From NCBI GenBank assembly GCA_950022655.1, contig OX465584.1, forward strand, positions 50,202,723 to 50,266,722: 64,000 bases of DNA, read 5' to 3'. Below the pieces are notes generated by a model. That model had not been told where the DNA came from, ran no database searches, and saw only the letters and a program-made list of their open reading frames with translations. The stretch is from Alentia gelatinosa. Its lineage: Eukaryota > Annelida > Polychaeta > Phyllodocida > Polynoidae. A program made the translations under genes and the position numbers. This document shows, one piece after another, positions 50,400 through 60,620 of the stretch. Each line of letters starts with the position of its first letter. Within the stretch, counting starts at the first letter, position 1.

Positions 50400-53300
50400 A
50401 TTGAAATGTTGCAATGGGGGGAGGGGGGGGGGGGACTGTTAGCACTTGCATTGTCTTTATTATGAGCCATATGAAGGGGAAAATAGTCCACCGTTTGGAC
50501 TAAATTATAAAGAAAGTCAGCTTATTCCGGTTGCAAGTCGTTCATTCAGTGTTGCCAATGAGGTCTAGAAAAATAAACCCGGAAAATAATCGAATCTTGA
50601 TTGTATCCACCATTTAGCTCATCATCAAGACTTATCACACGAAGAAAATCGAAAACAAACTGACATATCTGTCTATAGCATTGTCTTTCAGAAACTTTCC
50701 GCTCTAAGATTGAATGAATGCTGAATCACATTATATTATAGTACTCTATACGGCGGTAGTAATGGGATATTTAACTCTGCTTTTGACCTTCAGTGAAAGA
50801 TCATACACACGTGAGAACTGATTGTGATTGCATAAGATAAAGAAAACACAATTGAAAAAAGTTTTAGAGTTATTCACCAAGTTATACCATTTCCAATGTT
50901 AACAAACAAATCTTATCTGAGCACACAAATTACATACAATCGAATTAATTACACTAAGAATTTAGGGGTTAAAAATTATACCCAACCATAAGGGTTCAAA
51001 ATTATACCCAACTGATCATTAAATTACCAAGAAGGAAAATCAGCTGAGAAGACAAGAGTAACATAGTACCATGGTAACATAACTGATTTGATACTCAATT
51101 AACGAACCTTATAGATGGAAATATGTAACTATCACACCTGACGAAGGCCATCCACACGCCGAAATATTGTGTCATATAAAGTTACCACATGTACAATTCA
51201 AAAGTTCAAATAAAATAAAAATAAAAATCTGAGAAATTAATACTGATGTTTGTTGGTTTTGTGAATAAGTTTCTAAAGAATAAAGAAAAATGATTTGCCG
51301 AATAGTTCAACGACACATTTGTTCCGGTTATTGGTTTGGTAAATTTTACTTTGATCAGGTTTACATTCCCCCACCTTAACTCTACTAGAGAACTAGAACG
51401 GATTCTATGGGGTTCTGATTCGTTGACTACTGTAAAACAGTCGTTGTACCATACTGTATTTAGTGTATGTATTGTAGCGGGGAGGCGTAGTGGGGGAGAG
51501 CGGAGGTAGAGGCGGCCCTCCGGTCAGCATGGCCGGAGAGGAGGGACCCTGTGACGTCATCATGGACTACAAATACGGACACTCTCCTCGCAGATATCCT
51601 GCGCTATACTTCCTCTGGCTGCTTGTATCTCTGCACCGACCTGCCCGTTTTGGACAGAATCTGTCCCATCTGCCAGTTTTTTCGAATATCCTAAATTCTG
51701 AAAGCTTTGGGGGAGTATTTTGTGTTCTATTTATCTATAGAGATAGACATATTGATATGGTAAAGGCTATACTCATTTCTGTTATTTGTTATTTCAGACT
51801 AGACACAGACTCTGGGATAACTTTCTTTGGTGGAAAACACCTCATGTGTTATTGGGTTTTGTTTTGTAAACATGACACATGTGCTCACTTGAAAGGGCAA
51901 TCTAATCTACTGTGAATTCACATGATAAAGTGGTTTAGAGCTGAAAACAAAACAGCTGGATTGTCTGTGAAGCTCATTTAACAATTCCCACATTTCACAA
52001 CCCATAATATAGGAGTTGTTTGAGTTTCAAAACCTTTGACAGTTGCCTTGTTTTGAATCTGAAATTTTAGCTGGTTTCCCTGTCCTTATTTAGATACTAT
52101 GGAACCAGCGTTGGGTTGAGGCAGAGATTAGCAAGCGCTAGTGCCGCGAAATATCTGGGAGGAGAGTGAAATACGGAAAGCGCGGACCAGTCGTGGTCAC
52201 TCTGATGCACCAGTTCTCGAGACGAGGTTGCCACTTTACACACTCTGTACTAGACTGGCTCCAGTCCCTGCATCCTATGGCTACCCTCCTCACTGGGATT
52301 CAGGGACTGGTACAATCGGTAATGGTGCTGGATTTCTGGCGCTGTTTTGCACCAGTATTCCCAACACTCTCCATACAGATATCCTGGCTATTGGTGAGGA
52401 TATCTGCTGGGAGATTGATACCCTATCACTTTGATCTTAATCAGGTCAGTCAGGAGCAGGCGAAATTTATTGCTATGACAACACACACGGCCAGAGAACT
52501 GGAGGAAGGGAGGGGGAGGCGTATGAGGAGTTATAGGGTTACAGGGAGCCGCTTGGGGCCACAAACAGGAGATTTCGTTCATAGTGGTCAAGTCTTTGAT
52601 TCATGAGACAGTCAGAGAAGGATATATGTTATAATTTATTCTGATTGTGTTTGATCATTTAATGAATGCTCATAATCAGACTTGAGCAAGTCTAACTCTG
52701 TACCGTCGACCAGTTCGGAGAGTTTGACTGCTGATTAACATTTACTGTACAGGTTTATTGCTACAATGTAACAATTTCAACGCTTGGGCACTTTAATTAG
52801 GTTTTCAGTCTGCGTTACCGTTACAGTATCATCGCCACATGCGTGAAACGCTGGTTTGTTAATAAAAAAAGTAATTTTGCCGAAATTGGATTTTGAAGCC
52901 TGCCTTTGTTCTAGTAGAATTGAAACCTTTCTAGGAAATTATCCCATCTAGAAAAAAAAGCAGTTTTCCGAATATGGTTTGCTGGGATTGTACAAATCAT
53001 CGACTTAAAATTTCTTGGAACAGAAAAGACCTGTTGGGTTAATTGCAATTCTAATCTAACTTTCCTCAGGTAATTTTATCCAAACAAGTCAATATGGTTT
53101 GAAAGAACTGAAACTTGTTCACTTGGGTTCTCTTCAACTATATTGGCACTATCAACGTTGAAGCAACGGACCTGTGCTTAGTTTAAATTCAATTTCAGTG
53201 GTAAAATAATATTCTAAATCAAAAACTAGCATGGTGCCCCCTAACAATAAACTATCATATTCAATTTTCAGGAAAATGACGTTTTGAATCTGAATGACGT

Positions 53301-53540
53301 TTTAATTTTAGAGTATTAAAATAATCTGATACGCCTTTAAGCTACTACGGTTAGAATCCAACAGATTCCTCTAGTTCTACATACGATGAGATTGCAAAGA
53401 AAACCAAACCATGTCCAGTAGATAATTTAAAGCCCTAAAGAAAACGTAACCGCTAAAGATTTTTTTTTTTTTTTTTTAGAAAAATTCACCCCCCCCCCAA
53501 AAAAATCAGCAAACAAATCCATTCAATTCTTCTGTACATG
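50400..53540. other. Spacer between GULO-like and RPL15 3' ends
   Basis: Mostly unassigned AT-rich sequence. A G-rich start at 51476-51560 with a TGACGTCA is reminiscent of the solo LTR, and the 52245 repeat copy is here. No gene seen. Confidence 0.5.
52245..52695. repeat. Dispersed 450-bp repeat, copy 2
   Basis: Second copy of the 7712 repeat in the same orientation. The open frame here is broken in copy 1, which argues against a conserved protein. Confidence 0.75.
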
Positions 53541-53545
53541 ATGTT

Positions 53546-53551
53546 TTTATT
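53546..53551 (-). terminator. RPL15: Poly(A) signal AATAAA of RPL15
   Basis: AATAAA on the minus strand 116 bp after the stop codon, a normal short 3' untranslated region for a ribosomal protein gene. Confidence 0.75.
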
Positions 53552-53666
53552 TCTGCACGGGCCGATGATGTTTCCTTTGAAGTGCCTGAGTAACGTATCG
53601 TGAAAAACTTGGAGCTCCGCAATGTGTTCAAATAGTCTTTGCTGCAGCTGTGACGCTGACAGTGGT

Positions 53667-53972
53667 CTATCGCTTCCTGCGGGCCGACATCCTGTTGTTG
53701 CGCTTCCAGTTGGCGTGACGCGAGCCGCCGATGGTTCCGTTGAACTTGTGGCCCTTGCCGAGACCACGCGACTTGCGGCCGGCCGAGGTGAGGCCGCGCA
53801 TCTCGCGGTGCTTCATCACAGACTTGCACAGCCAGTTGATCTTGGCGTCGCGACGGATGGCCTTGTGGAACGGGTCCACCATGACGATCTCGAAGAACTT
53901 GTAGGTGGAGTCCTGCGCCACCCAGTACGAGTTGAGCACGCGCAGTCCCTTGCACTTCCGGCCGGCACGCTC
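53667..53972 (-). CDS. RPL15: RPL15 exon 4 (terminal)
   Basis: Begins [18 protein letters not shown] after a TTCACAG acceptor and ends at TAG 53669-53667. The C-terminal ten residues differ from vertebrates, as is usual for this protein. Confidence 0.98.
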   Translation of the reverse strand, partial: ERAGRKCKGLRVLNSYWVAQDSTYKFFEIVMVDPFHKAIRRDAKINWLCKSVMKHREMRGLTSAGRKSRGLGKGHKFNGTIGGSRHANWKRNNRMSARRKR

Positions 53973-56900
53973 CTGTGAATGAGAGGAATCACGTGGAATT
54001 TAAATACTAGGAATGTCACGCAAAAAGAGATGGGAATAGAGGGAAACTATGTTCCGGTGAAAGGAAGTCAAAGTTACGAGGTAAGGCTTGGAAAAATTAC
54101 TGCCCAAGGCCCTGGCCGCGGGCAGTAATTTTTCCAAGCCTTACCGAGTAATTTTGACTTCCTTTCACTGGTACTTGGTTTCCCTATTCCTATATACCTT
54201 CAAATGTGGTTTAATAAGAGACAATCTGATTGGTCTAAATGTCAACCTTGGGTAGTATACCAACCTTGGGTAGTATCAGATAGTTACTCCACCCCCCAGA
54301 GCGTGGTGTAAGCATAGAGTGTACAGCCATAGGTATATAGGAATAGAGGGAAACTATGTTCCGGTAAAAGGAAGTCAAAGTTACGAGGTAAGGCTTGGAA
54401 AAATTACTGCCCAAGGCCCTGGCCGGGGGCAGTAAGTTTTCCAAGCCTTACCGAGTAATTTTGACTTCCTTTCACTGGTACTTGGTTTCCCTATTCCTAT
54501 ATACCTTCAAATGTGGTTTAATAAGAGACAATCTGATTGGTCTAAATGTCAACCTTGGGTAGTATACGGCAACCTTGGGTAGTATCAGATAGTTACTCCA
54601 CCCCCTAGAGCGTGGTGTAAGCATAGAGTGTACAGCCATAGGTATATAGGAATACATTTTATGTGGAATTTACTGTTTGAGAGAGACTGGGAAACCCTAT
54701 CAATGTTGGCCATGGAATAGGGCTGAGGGTATTCAAACCTCAATTAATATAGCTTTGTTTGATACAAGACAAATAGTTTTATAATTTGGAAATGACAAGG
54801 ACATCATTGGAAAAGTGGAAAAATGTCATCCCTGAAATATTAGGTCTACAGTGGGGAGGAGGAGAAAAAGGTCAATGCCACGTCAAACGTCCTCCACCCC
54901 TAGTAAGATGGAATGATCCTGCCATCAATAGTAAACTGAGAAGCTCCAAGGGTGGCAATATTTGCATTCGGAACTTGCTTCAGACAAACTCTGTTCCAAA
55001 TGCCTTGATATTGCCGGAGTCAATTTCCCCCGACTTCTTTGATGTCAATTCAAAATTGTCCCTCGTAAAGTCAGGACATTTATTTAATTCAACATGTGGC
55101 CACCCTACAGATAATTTGGTATTTCTCCCTGTATCCTAGGGCACGAAAAGTAGTTCCCGAGGTGAGTTGGAATTCATTGTTTGTTGTGAGTCATGTTTAG
55201 CAAAGCCCATAGTTCAAAATTCTCAGATATTGAGCTAACAAAGTTTTTATCCAGATAAAAGTTGTTTTTCATATTTTTGTTTAGCAAAAGCTCACCTCAG
55301 CCACGGACTGTGTTGATCTCTGGAACTTGAGGGAGTTGACTCCCTGGTTGGTCGGCTTGCCGTACGTGGCACCTTTGGGCACGGGCCTCTTGCGGCCACC
55401 ACGGCGCACGCGCACACGGTAAATCACGTATCCTGAAAATAAACCAAGGAAAGTTTAAAATGACGTAAGGTAAATCATGTATCTTGGAAATAAATCAAGA
55501 AATGTTAAAAGTGAAGAGAAATGACCACGAACCACATATCAGACAGTACTAGCTGTTGATGTTTTTTAAATGATGGTAAACCTTTCAATACATCAGCTAA
55601 TGGGTTTTAAATATAAAAATTATATTATGCTCTCAGAAAGTGTGATGTCTTCACTCTAATTCAGACATATGCTTGTCTAGTGTTGTTCCTCATTGAGCCA
55701 TGGCTTAGCCAAGTTTTTTTTGTCACAAAATTGTCTTCACAGTTGTGTGTACACTTTCAAACTTGCAACAATACAACTTAGATTTTCACCATACTCCTAT
55801 TCATTATAACAGCTGTCACTTTCCATCTATATAAGAGATTTCGATATTTAAACTTAAAACTAGGCAACAGCAATTCCTTAAACAGGTGAAACAATAGATA
55901 ATAATTTTAAACTTAAGTATTGCTCTCAGACAGTGTAATGTCTTCACTCTAATTCAGACATATGCTTGTCTAGTGTTGTTCCTCATCGAGCAGAGGTAGA
56001 TAAGTGATTATAATTTTCAAAACTTTGGTGTGTTTTTTCGGTTTGGTTTGTTGGAATTTATTTAACATCTAAGGGGTCCCTGAGGGTATGCAGGGACTAA
56101 AGGCTTGGTGCAATGAATGTCATATTTGGGTTAGTTTGTTTGAAAGTAAACAAACATTAACAGGACCTCTTTAGCTTTATCTTAGTAGTTTCAAACCACT
56201 GGGTTGGTGATCGGATATATGCGAGGAATTTCAGTAGAAATCTCTCCATGCATTTACCACTGCACAAACTCCCCACCCCACCCCTAGGTGCACTGTATTT
56301 GGTCAACTCATAAAACTTAGACCTATGTAATGCTCTCAGACAGTGTGATGTCTTCACTCTAATTCAGACATATGCTTGTCTAGTGTTGTTCCTCATCGAG
56401 CAGAAGCAGAGGCTTTGGTAAATTGTCTTCACATTTCTGCATACAATGGGCAAACTACAGCTTAGTTTCATATTTCAATTCATATAACATTATTCAAGGA
56501 CGTTATATGTATATAGGAGATTTATCATTTAAAACCTGGTGTTCGTTTGTTTGGTGTGTTTAATGTCCCAGGGAGCCCTGAGAGTATACAAGACTTATCA
56601 CTTAGTGTAATGAATGTTTAGTCACATCTGGATGCACTGTATTTGTACAACTCATAAATCTGAAACCTAAGTAATGCTCTCAGACAGTGTGATGTCTTCA
56701 CTCTAATTCAGACATATGCTTGTCTAGTGTTGTTCCTCATCGAGCAGAAGCAGAGGCTTTGGTAAATTGTCTTCACATTTCTGCATACAATGGGCAAACT
56801 ACAACTTAGTTTCATATAACATTGGTCAAAGACGTTCTATGTATATAAGAGATTTATCATACAAAACCTGGTGTTCGTTTGTTTGGTGTGTTAAATGTCC

Positions 56901-59900
56901 CAGGGAGCACTGAGAGTATACAAGGACTTATCACTTAGTGTAATGAATGTTTAGTCACATTGTGCGTTTAATGTCCCAGGGAGCCCTGAGAGTATACAAG
57001 GACTTATCACTTAGTGTAATGAATGTTTAGTCACATCTGGATGAACTGTATTTGTACAACTCATAAATCTGAAACCTAAGTAATGCTCTCAGACAGTGTG
57101 ATGTCTTCACTCTAATTCAGACATATGCTTGTCTAGTGTTATTCCTCATGGAGCACAGGTTCAGCTGAAAAGTCTTGGAGAAAGTCAACTGATGTTTACA
57201 ATATAAAACCTTCACCTTCAGATGTTCTGTTCCTTATCAAACTACATGTACTGTAATCTATTGTGTGTGTGTGTCAGTATGAGACTGTTGGGTTTACTTT
57301 GTTTTAATCATCCTATAAGGGACCTGAAAACCTGCCTATTTATAGACCACTGCTTGATGCAGTCCATTGCAGGCAATTCATTGTCACAACTAATGATCTT
57401 TAACTTTAGAGAGAAATTTCCTTTTCAAGATGCTCTCAGGACAGTAAGATAACTTCAGGTTATTTCAGACATATGCTTGTCTAGTTTCTTCTTCACTGAG
57501 CGACTTGTCGAGACTAAAATAAAGTAGGTTTCCCCCTAAATGGACAAAAGATAGGATCATGCCATCCAAGAAAATGAGCACAGTATAATTAACACATATG
57601 CTGCGATATTTCACACTATTATTAGAGTATCATACAGAACCTTTTATCCCTCTAACAGTATTGAATATAGAGAAGACAGGGAAATATGACTCCCGTGCAA
57701 CCAGAATCACACTTATGCCACAATTTGCACCTTTACACTACGATCACGACCATGACTTCTACAATAATCCAGAATTATTAATATAATGTTAAATTTTAAC
57801 TTCAACTCTCAGGCATGTGAAATGTCTTCACTCTATTTCAGACATATGCTTGTCTAGTGTTATTCATCACAGAGTTTTGAACGATTACGACTATTGTACT
57901 AAACATAAAGGGAGATCTAAGTATTTGCGTTTATAGAGTAAACTAGAAGCACAAACAGTGGCTCAAAATGATTTATATTTCAAAAACAATGATTTTGGAA
58001 ATGGCATTTTGTATATGATGAAACCAAAGGTTGATGAGGCTTTTAATGCTTTAAATTGAATGTTTATAGATGGCATAGATGGTTTTGAAAAGACCAATTA
58101 TTCAATATATGTAGTCACATGTGGTGATAATAAATTTTCATTTAGTTAGTCGTGAGTCACGATTAGCAGGTAGAATTAAGCAAAGAATCAATGTTCCCCT
58201 AGAAGTCTTTTCACTTTTCATGATGCTCTCAGAATGTGTAATGTCTTCAGTCTTAATTCAGACATATGCTTGTCTAGTTTTGTTCCTCACCGAGCTTATT
58301 AAAGAACCAGACACTGGATGGATTTAAAGTTTAATATGACATAGAGATTGTATTCTTATATATGGCCTTGATGAAGTGTAAAACTATGTCAAGACATCAT
58401 TCAATAGTGTCTACGCCCTCCCAAACAGAATATTTGATGTTTGATAAAAATATATCGTTTTTGATATATTCAGTTGCATTACCCAGTAAACACGCATGGA
58501 ATGACAAATGATGTTCATTTAATTATTGAAGAAAAATTGATGTATTGCTAGTGTAGGTAAGGAAAGTATAGAAGTCTTTCATAAAAAAATCTTGATAACA
58601 GAGGGATGCTCTCAGACAGTGTGATGTCTTCACTCTAATTCAGACATATGCTTGTCTAGTGTTGTTCCTCATCGAGCTTAGAAAGAACTACGTATTGAGT
58701 GGATTTAACGTTCAGTTGTATTCATGATTAACAGGAGAAAAAACGTGGATCAGTTTGGGTTGTGAAACATAACTACCAGTCAGATGTCATTCTTGGGTGA
58801 CAACCAAACCTGTCCATACTCTCTAAAGACTGCCAGAGCGGAGCTGACGATATAATTCTATAAAACGATTCTTAGTTAGATCTTCTTGTCAGCTATTCAT
58901 TCAATCAGTTTGCATGGAAACTTACCCAATTGATTTGGGGATACTTATCCTTGCTTTATCAATTGGCAGTTTGTAAGGGAAGATCTTGGGGTAATAACGT
59001 ACATATTTACAGGGAAGTCAGGTTTAAGGGTTTCTATTAAAAACATGGATACATGATTGATACACACAGGTTTAATAGAAAAAAATCCGTTTTCAGGAGT
59101 TTCCCTGAACTCTTGACATCCCTGTTTGTACAAAATGGTTCTGTGAACCACTCAAGGCTAACGCTCGTGTATAAGCACACGTCAACCCCTCGTGGTTTAC
59201 GGCTACCTGTCCATAATACCATGATTGTATGTGTATAATAGAGAAGAACTCACCCTGCTTTGCCCTGAAGCCGAGTCTGCGTGCCTTGTCGGGGCGGGAC
59301 GGGCGGGGAGCGCGGTGTACGGCACTCAGCTGACGGTACTGCCAGCACCGCACGCGGAACAAGAAGCGCATAACATCCGTCTGCTTCTTGCGGTAAAGCT
59401 CCTGTATGTACTTGTAGGCACCCATCTTGGCGGTGTCCTGCAGAATCCAAGAGTGAGAGAGTTATCACAAAGGTGTTGACAGTGACAGTGGAGTGTGGTT
59501 TCATCTGCTGTCAAACAGCACAACACATGTCATATGGGGGCTTGTCAAAGTGGGTAACCACTATAAACATCAAGTTGTGATCGTAGATTCTTAACTGTAC
59601 AGAGCACACCTAGCATAGACATGTCACGTAAATTGAAATACAATAACTGACGAATGATTACATGTGTTATTGTCATCAAGACAATGCTCGATGGCTGCAA
59701 TGCAGTTATCGAGAGACAACATGATCGTTGTTGACAGTTTGTTTTCATTTAGAGTTTCGATATTTATGGCAGCAATAACAACATATTAACGTCTCAGACA
59801 TATCAACCTAATGACATATGTTATAGACATAGTAGTACTGACTTTGGAAGATCAGTGAATGTTCTTAATAGATTCCAGGGCCTGAGAACTTGATTTTTCG

Positions 59901-60149
59901 ACACGTTTTGGTTCTAACGCACAGTCAACCGGGCCGACATGCGTGTACCTCCTCAATTTCTAGAAGGCTTGATGCATGAAATAACTTCAGAAAACATTAA
60001 TACGATATCTTAAACAATCCCAGAAACATTGACATTATTTCATTAATCATTAAATAAGTCGATGTCTAACTAAAGACAAGATATTCGGCGATTGAAAAAT
60101 ACTGACAAGTACATACCTAAGGCCCAAGATGGCTTCGTGATGGAAAAGG
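53667..60149 (-). CDS. RPL15: Ribosomal protein L15 (eL15), complete
   Basis: Three coding exons plus a leader exon give a 204-residue protein, the normal length for eL15, a large-subunit ribosomal protein of the cytosol. It starts [20 protein letters not shown] and ends in a basic [10 protein letters not shown] tail. The internal blocks [17 protein letters not shown] and [21 protein letters not shown] are family hallmarks. All splice phases agree. The leader exon begins with a pyrimidine tract typical of 5'TOP mRNAs, so growth-dependent translational control is expected. Intron 2 (55433-59253) hosts nine C/D snoRNA copies and intron 3 two foldback repeats. Coding sequence is GC-rich with strong third-position G/C preference, unlike the introns. 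Confidence 0.98.
54030..54655. mobile_element. Two tandem 308-bp foldback units in RPL15 intron 3
   Basis: Each unit has a hairpin with arms of about 75 bp (GGAATAGAGGGAAACTATG ... and ... GTTTCCCTATTCC) around a CAAGGCCCTGGCCG loop, then a tail with two copies of CAACCTTGGGTAGTAT. The units differ by only a few bases, so the duplication is recent. Confidence 0.85.
55296..55432 (-). CDS. RPL15: RPL15 exon 3
   Basis: TTTCAG acceptor, GTGAGC donor. Encodes [20 protein letters not shown] through SVAE, the most conserved part of the protein. Confidence 0.97.
55629..55698 (-). ncRNA. SNORD27: C/D snoRNA, SNORD27-like copy 1 (last transcribed)
   Basis: Two substitutions outside the boxes and guide. 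It lies about 200 bp from the intron's 3' splice site; the other copies lie 0.5 to 3.3 kb from it, and spacing to the splice site is known to affect snoRNA processing. Confidence 0.8.
55922..55991 (-). ncRNA. SNORD27: C/D snoRNA, SNORD27-like copy 2
   Basis: One substitution from the main type, in the segment before the D box. Boxes, stem and guide intact. Confidence 0.82.
56040..56290 (-). mobile_element. Diverged SINE-like copy in RPL15 intron 2
   Basis: Has a CAAA-type tail, a (G)GGTGATCGGATATATGCGAGGAATTT block and a degenerate box-A region near 56260. Related 3' pieces (GTTTGGTGTGTTTAATGTCC) occur at 56536, 56876 and 56962 as part of the units that carry snoRNA copies. Confidence 0.5.
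56332..56401 (-). ncRNA. SNORD27: C/D snoRNA, SNORD27-like copy 3
   Basis: Main sequence type with all four boxes and the A27 guide. It is followed on the plus side by about 70 bp also found beside copy 4. Confidence 0.82.
56676..56745 (-). ncRNA. SNORD27: C/D snoRNA, SNORD27-like copy 4
   Basis: Identical over 70 nt to copies 3 and 9. Its flanks also match copy 3, so these two belong to a recent local duplication of about 344 bp. Confidence 0.82.
57085..57154 (-). ncRNA. SNORD27: C/D snoRNA, SNORD27-like copy 5
   Basis: Differs from the main type only near the C box side (GCTCCATGAGGAATAAC). Guide, D', C' and D boxes unchanged. Confidence 0.8.
57432..57501 (-). ncRNA. SNORD27: C/D snoRNA, SNORD27-like copy 6 (most diverged)
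   Basis: C box GTGAAGA, C' CTGAAG, D box CTGA, stem intact. The part between C' and D has changed to include ATCTTACT, which resembles vertebrate SNORD27 in that region. The D' guide is fully conserved. Confidence 0.75.
57805..57875 (-). ncRNA. SNORD27: C/D snoRNA, SNORD27-like copy 7 (consensus C box)
   Basis: The only copy with a perfect C box (GTGATGA). Its terminal stem is ACTC/GAGT instead of GCTC/GAGC, so both sides changed and pairing is kept. Guide, D' and D boxes are intact. Confidence 0.85.
58225..58295 (-). ncRNA. SNORD27: C/D snoRNA, SNORD27-like copy 8
   Basis: C box GTGAGGA, D' and D boxes CTGA, C' box CTGAAGA, intact terminal stem. The 18S guide is unchanged while the loop before D and the C-side spacer have diverged. 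Confidence 0.8.
58608..58677 (-). ncRNA. SNORD27: C/D snoRNA, SNORD27-like copy 9 (first transcribed)
   Basis: Seventy nt with a GCTC/GAGC terminal stem, C box ATGAGGA (one change from RUGAUGA), D' box CTGA, C' box GTGAAGA and D box CTGA. The guide AGACAAGCATATG before D' is complementary to the 18S rRNA segment CATATGCTTGTCT near its 5' end; the fifth base before D' faces A27 (human numbering), the known U27 target. Identical to copies 3 and 4. Confidence 0.85.
59254..59437 (-). CDS. RPL15: RPL15 exon 2 with start codon
   Basis: TCTGCAG acceptor at 59438, 12 bp of leader, then ATG at 59425-59423. Encodes residues 1-57 and one base, ending at a GTGAGT donor. Confidence 0.97.
60117..60149 (-). 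other. RPL15: RPL15 non-coding exon 1 with 5'TOP motif
   Basis: Leader exon estimated to start at the CCTTTTCC tract near 60149 and to end before a GTATGT donor at 60116. It also contains GCCATCTTGG, a YY1-type motif often found just downstream of the start site of ribosomal protein genes. The exact cap site is inferred. Confidence 0.65.
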
Positions 60150-60181
60150 CCGGAAGTTGACGATCTGACAGTACCGGAAGT
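60142..60181 (-). promoter_or_regulatory. RPL15: RPL15 core promoter with two ETS motifs
   Basis: Two CCGGAAGT motifs (60150-60157 and 60174-60181) sit directly upstream of the TOP start. ETS/GABP sites at the start point are characteristic of ribosomal protein promoters. There is no TATA box in the immediate region. Confidence 0.6.
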
Positions 60182-60579
60182 TAGTGTCGTAAAGTTATGG
60201 TGATTTTTCACTATAGTAAGCTTAAGTGTCATCAAAAGAACCATAAGAATAGCAATTCTATTCTATTTTTACTGTTATTGAATATACTATGTTATTTATT
60301 TCATAAAGAAAACCAAAATAAAAACTTTACGACATAAAACGAATGCTGGCAAATACAACCAACACGTGCGCTCTCAGCGTTTTAAAATTCGATTGTGTAT
60401 TCTCGGGAAGAATAGAGTGCACTTTATGTTTTGTCAACTGAATCTGACCAGGTAAATGAAAAACAACTCGCTTATGGTTGACATTTCTGTAGTTGATAAG
60501 GCACACATATCGTGCAATCCAACTCACGTGGTCGATTCTGTACGAGAAACTGCCGTCTGGTGAACACAACTCCGTTGGC

Positions 60580-60620
60580 GTTAGTCCGAGAAACTTTGAC
60601 TTAAAGTTTCTCGGACTAAC
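60580..60620. repeat. Perfect 18-bp inverted repeat upstream of RPL15
   Basis: GTTAGTCCGAGAAACTTT and its exact complement AAAGTTTCTCGGACTAAC separated by GACTT. Located 430 bp upstream of the RPL15 start. Confidence 0.9.

Noticed and set aside
51476..51915. Second LTR or a 141-codon gene starting MGESGGRGG
   Set aside because: The TGTAGCGGGG start and a single TGACGTCA resemble the solo LTR, but no matching end, TATA or target duplication was found, and the frame has no recognisable domain.
52166..52606. 146-codon open frame as a gene
   Set aside because: Lies in the 450-bp dispersed repeat; the other copy at 7712 is broken in this frame.
55629..58677. snoRNA units read on the plus strand
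   Set aside because: The plus-strand reading has no C box at the 5' end or D box at the 3' end; only the minus strand, same as RPL15, has all boxes and 18S complementarity.
59093..59526. Other open frames around RPL15 exon 2 on both strands
   Set aside because: Shadows of a GC-rich conserved exon; only the MGAYKYIQ frame matches eL15.
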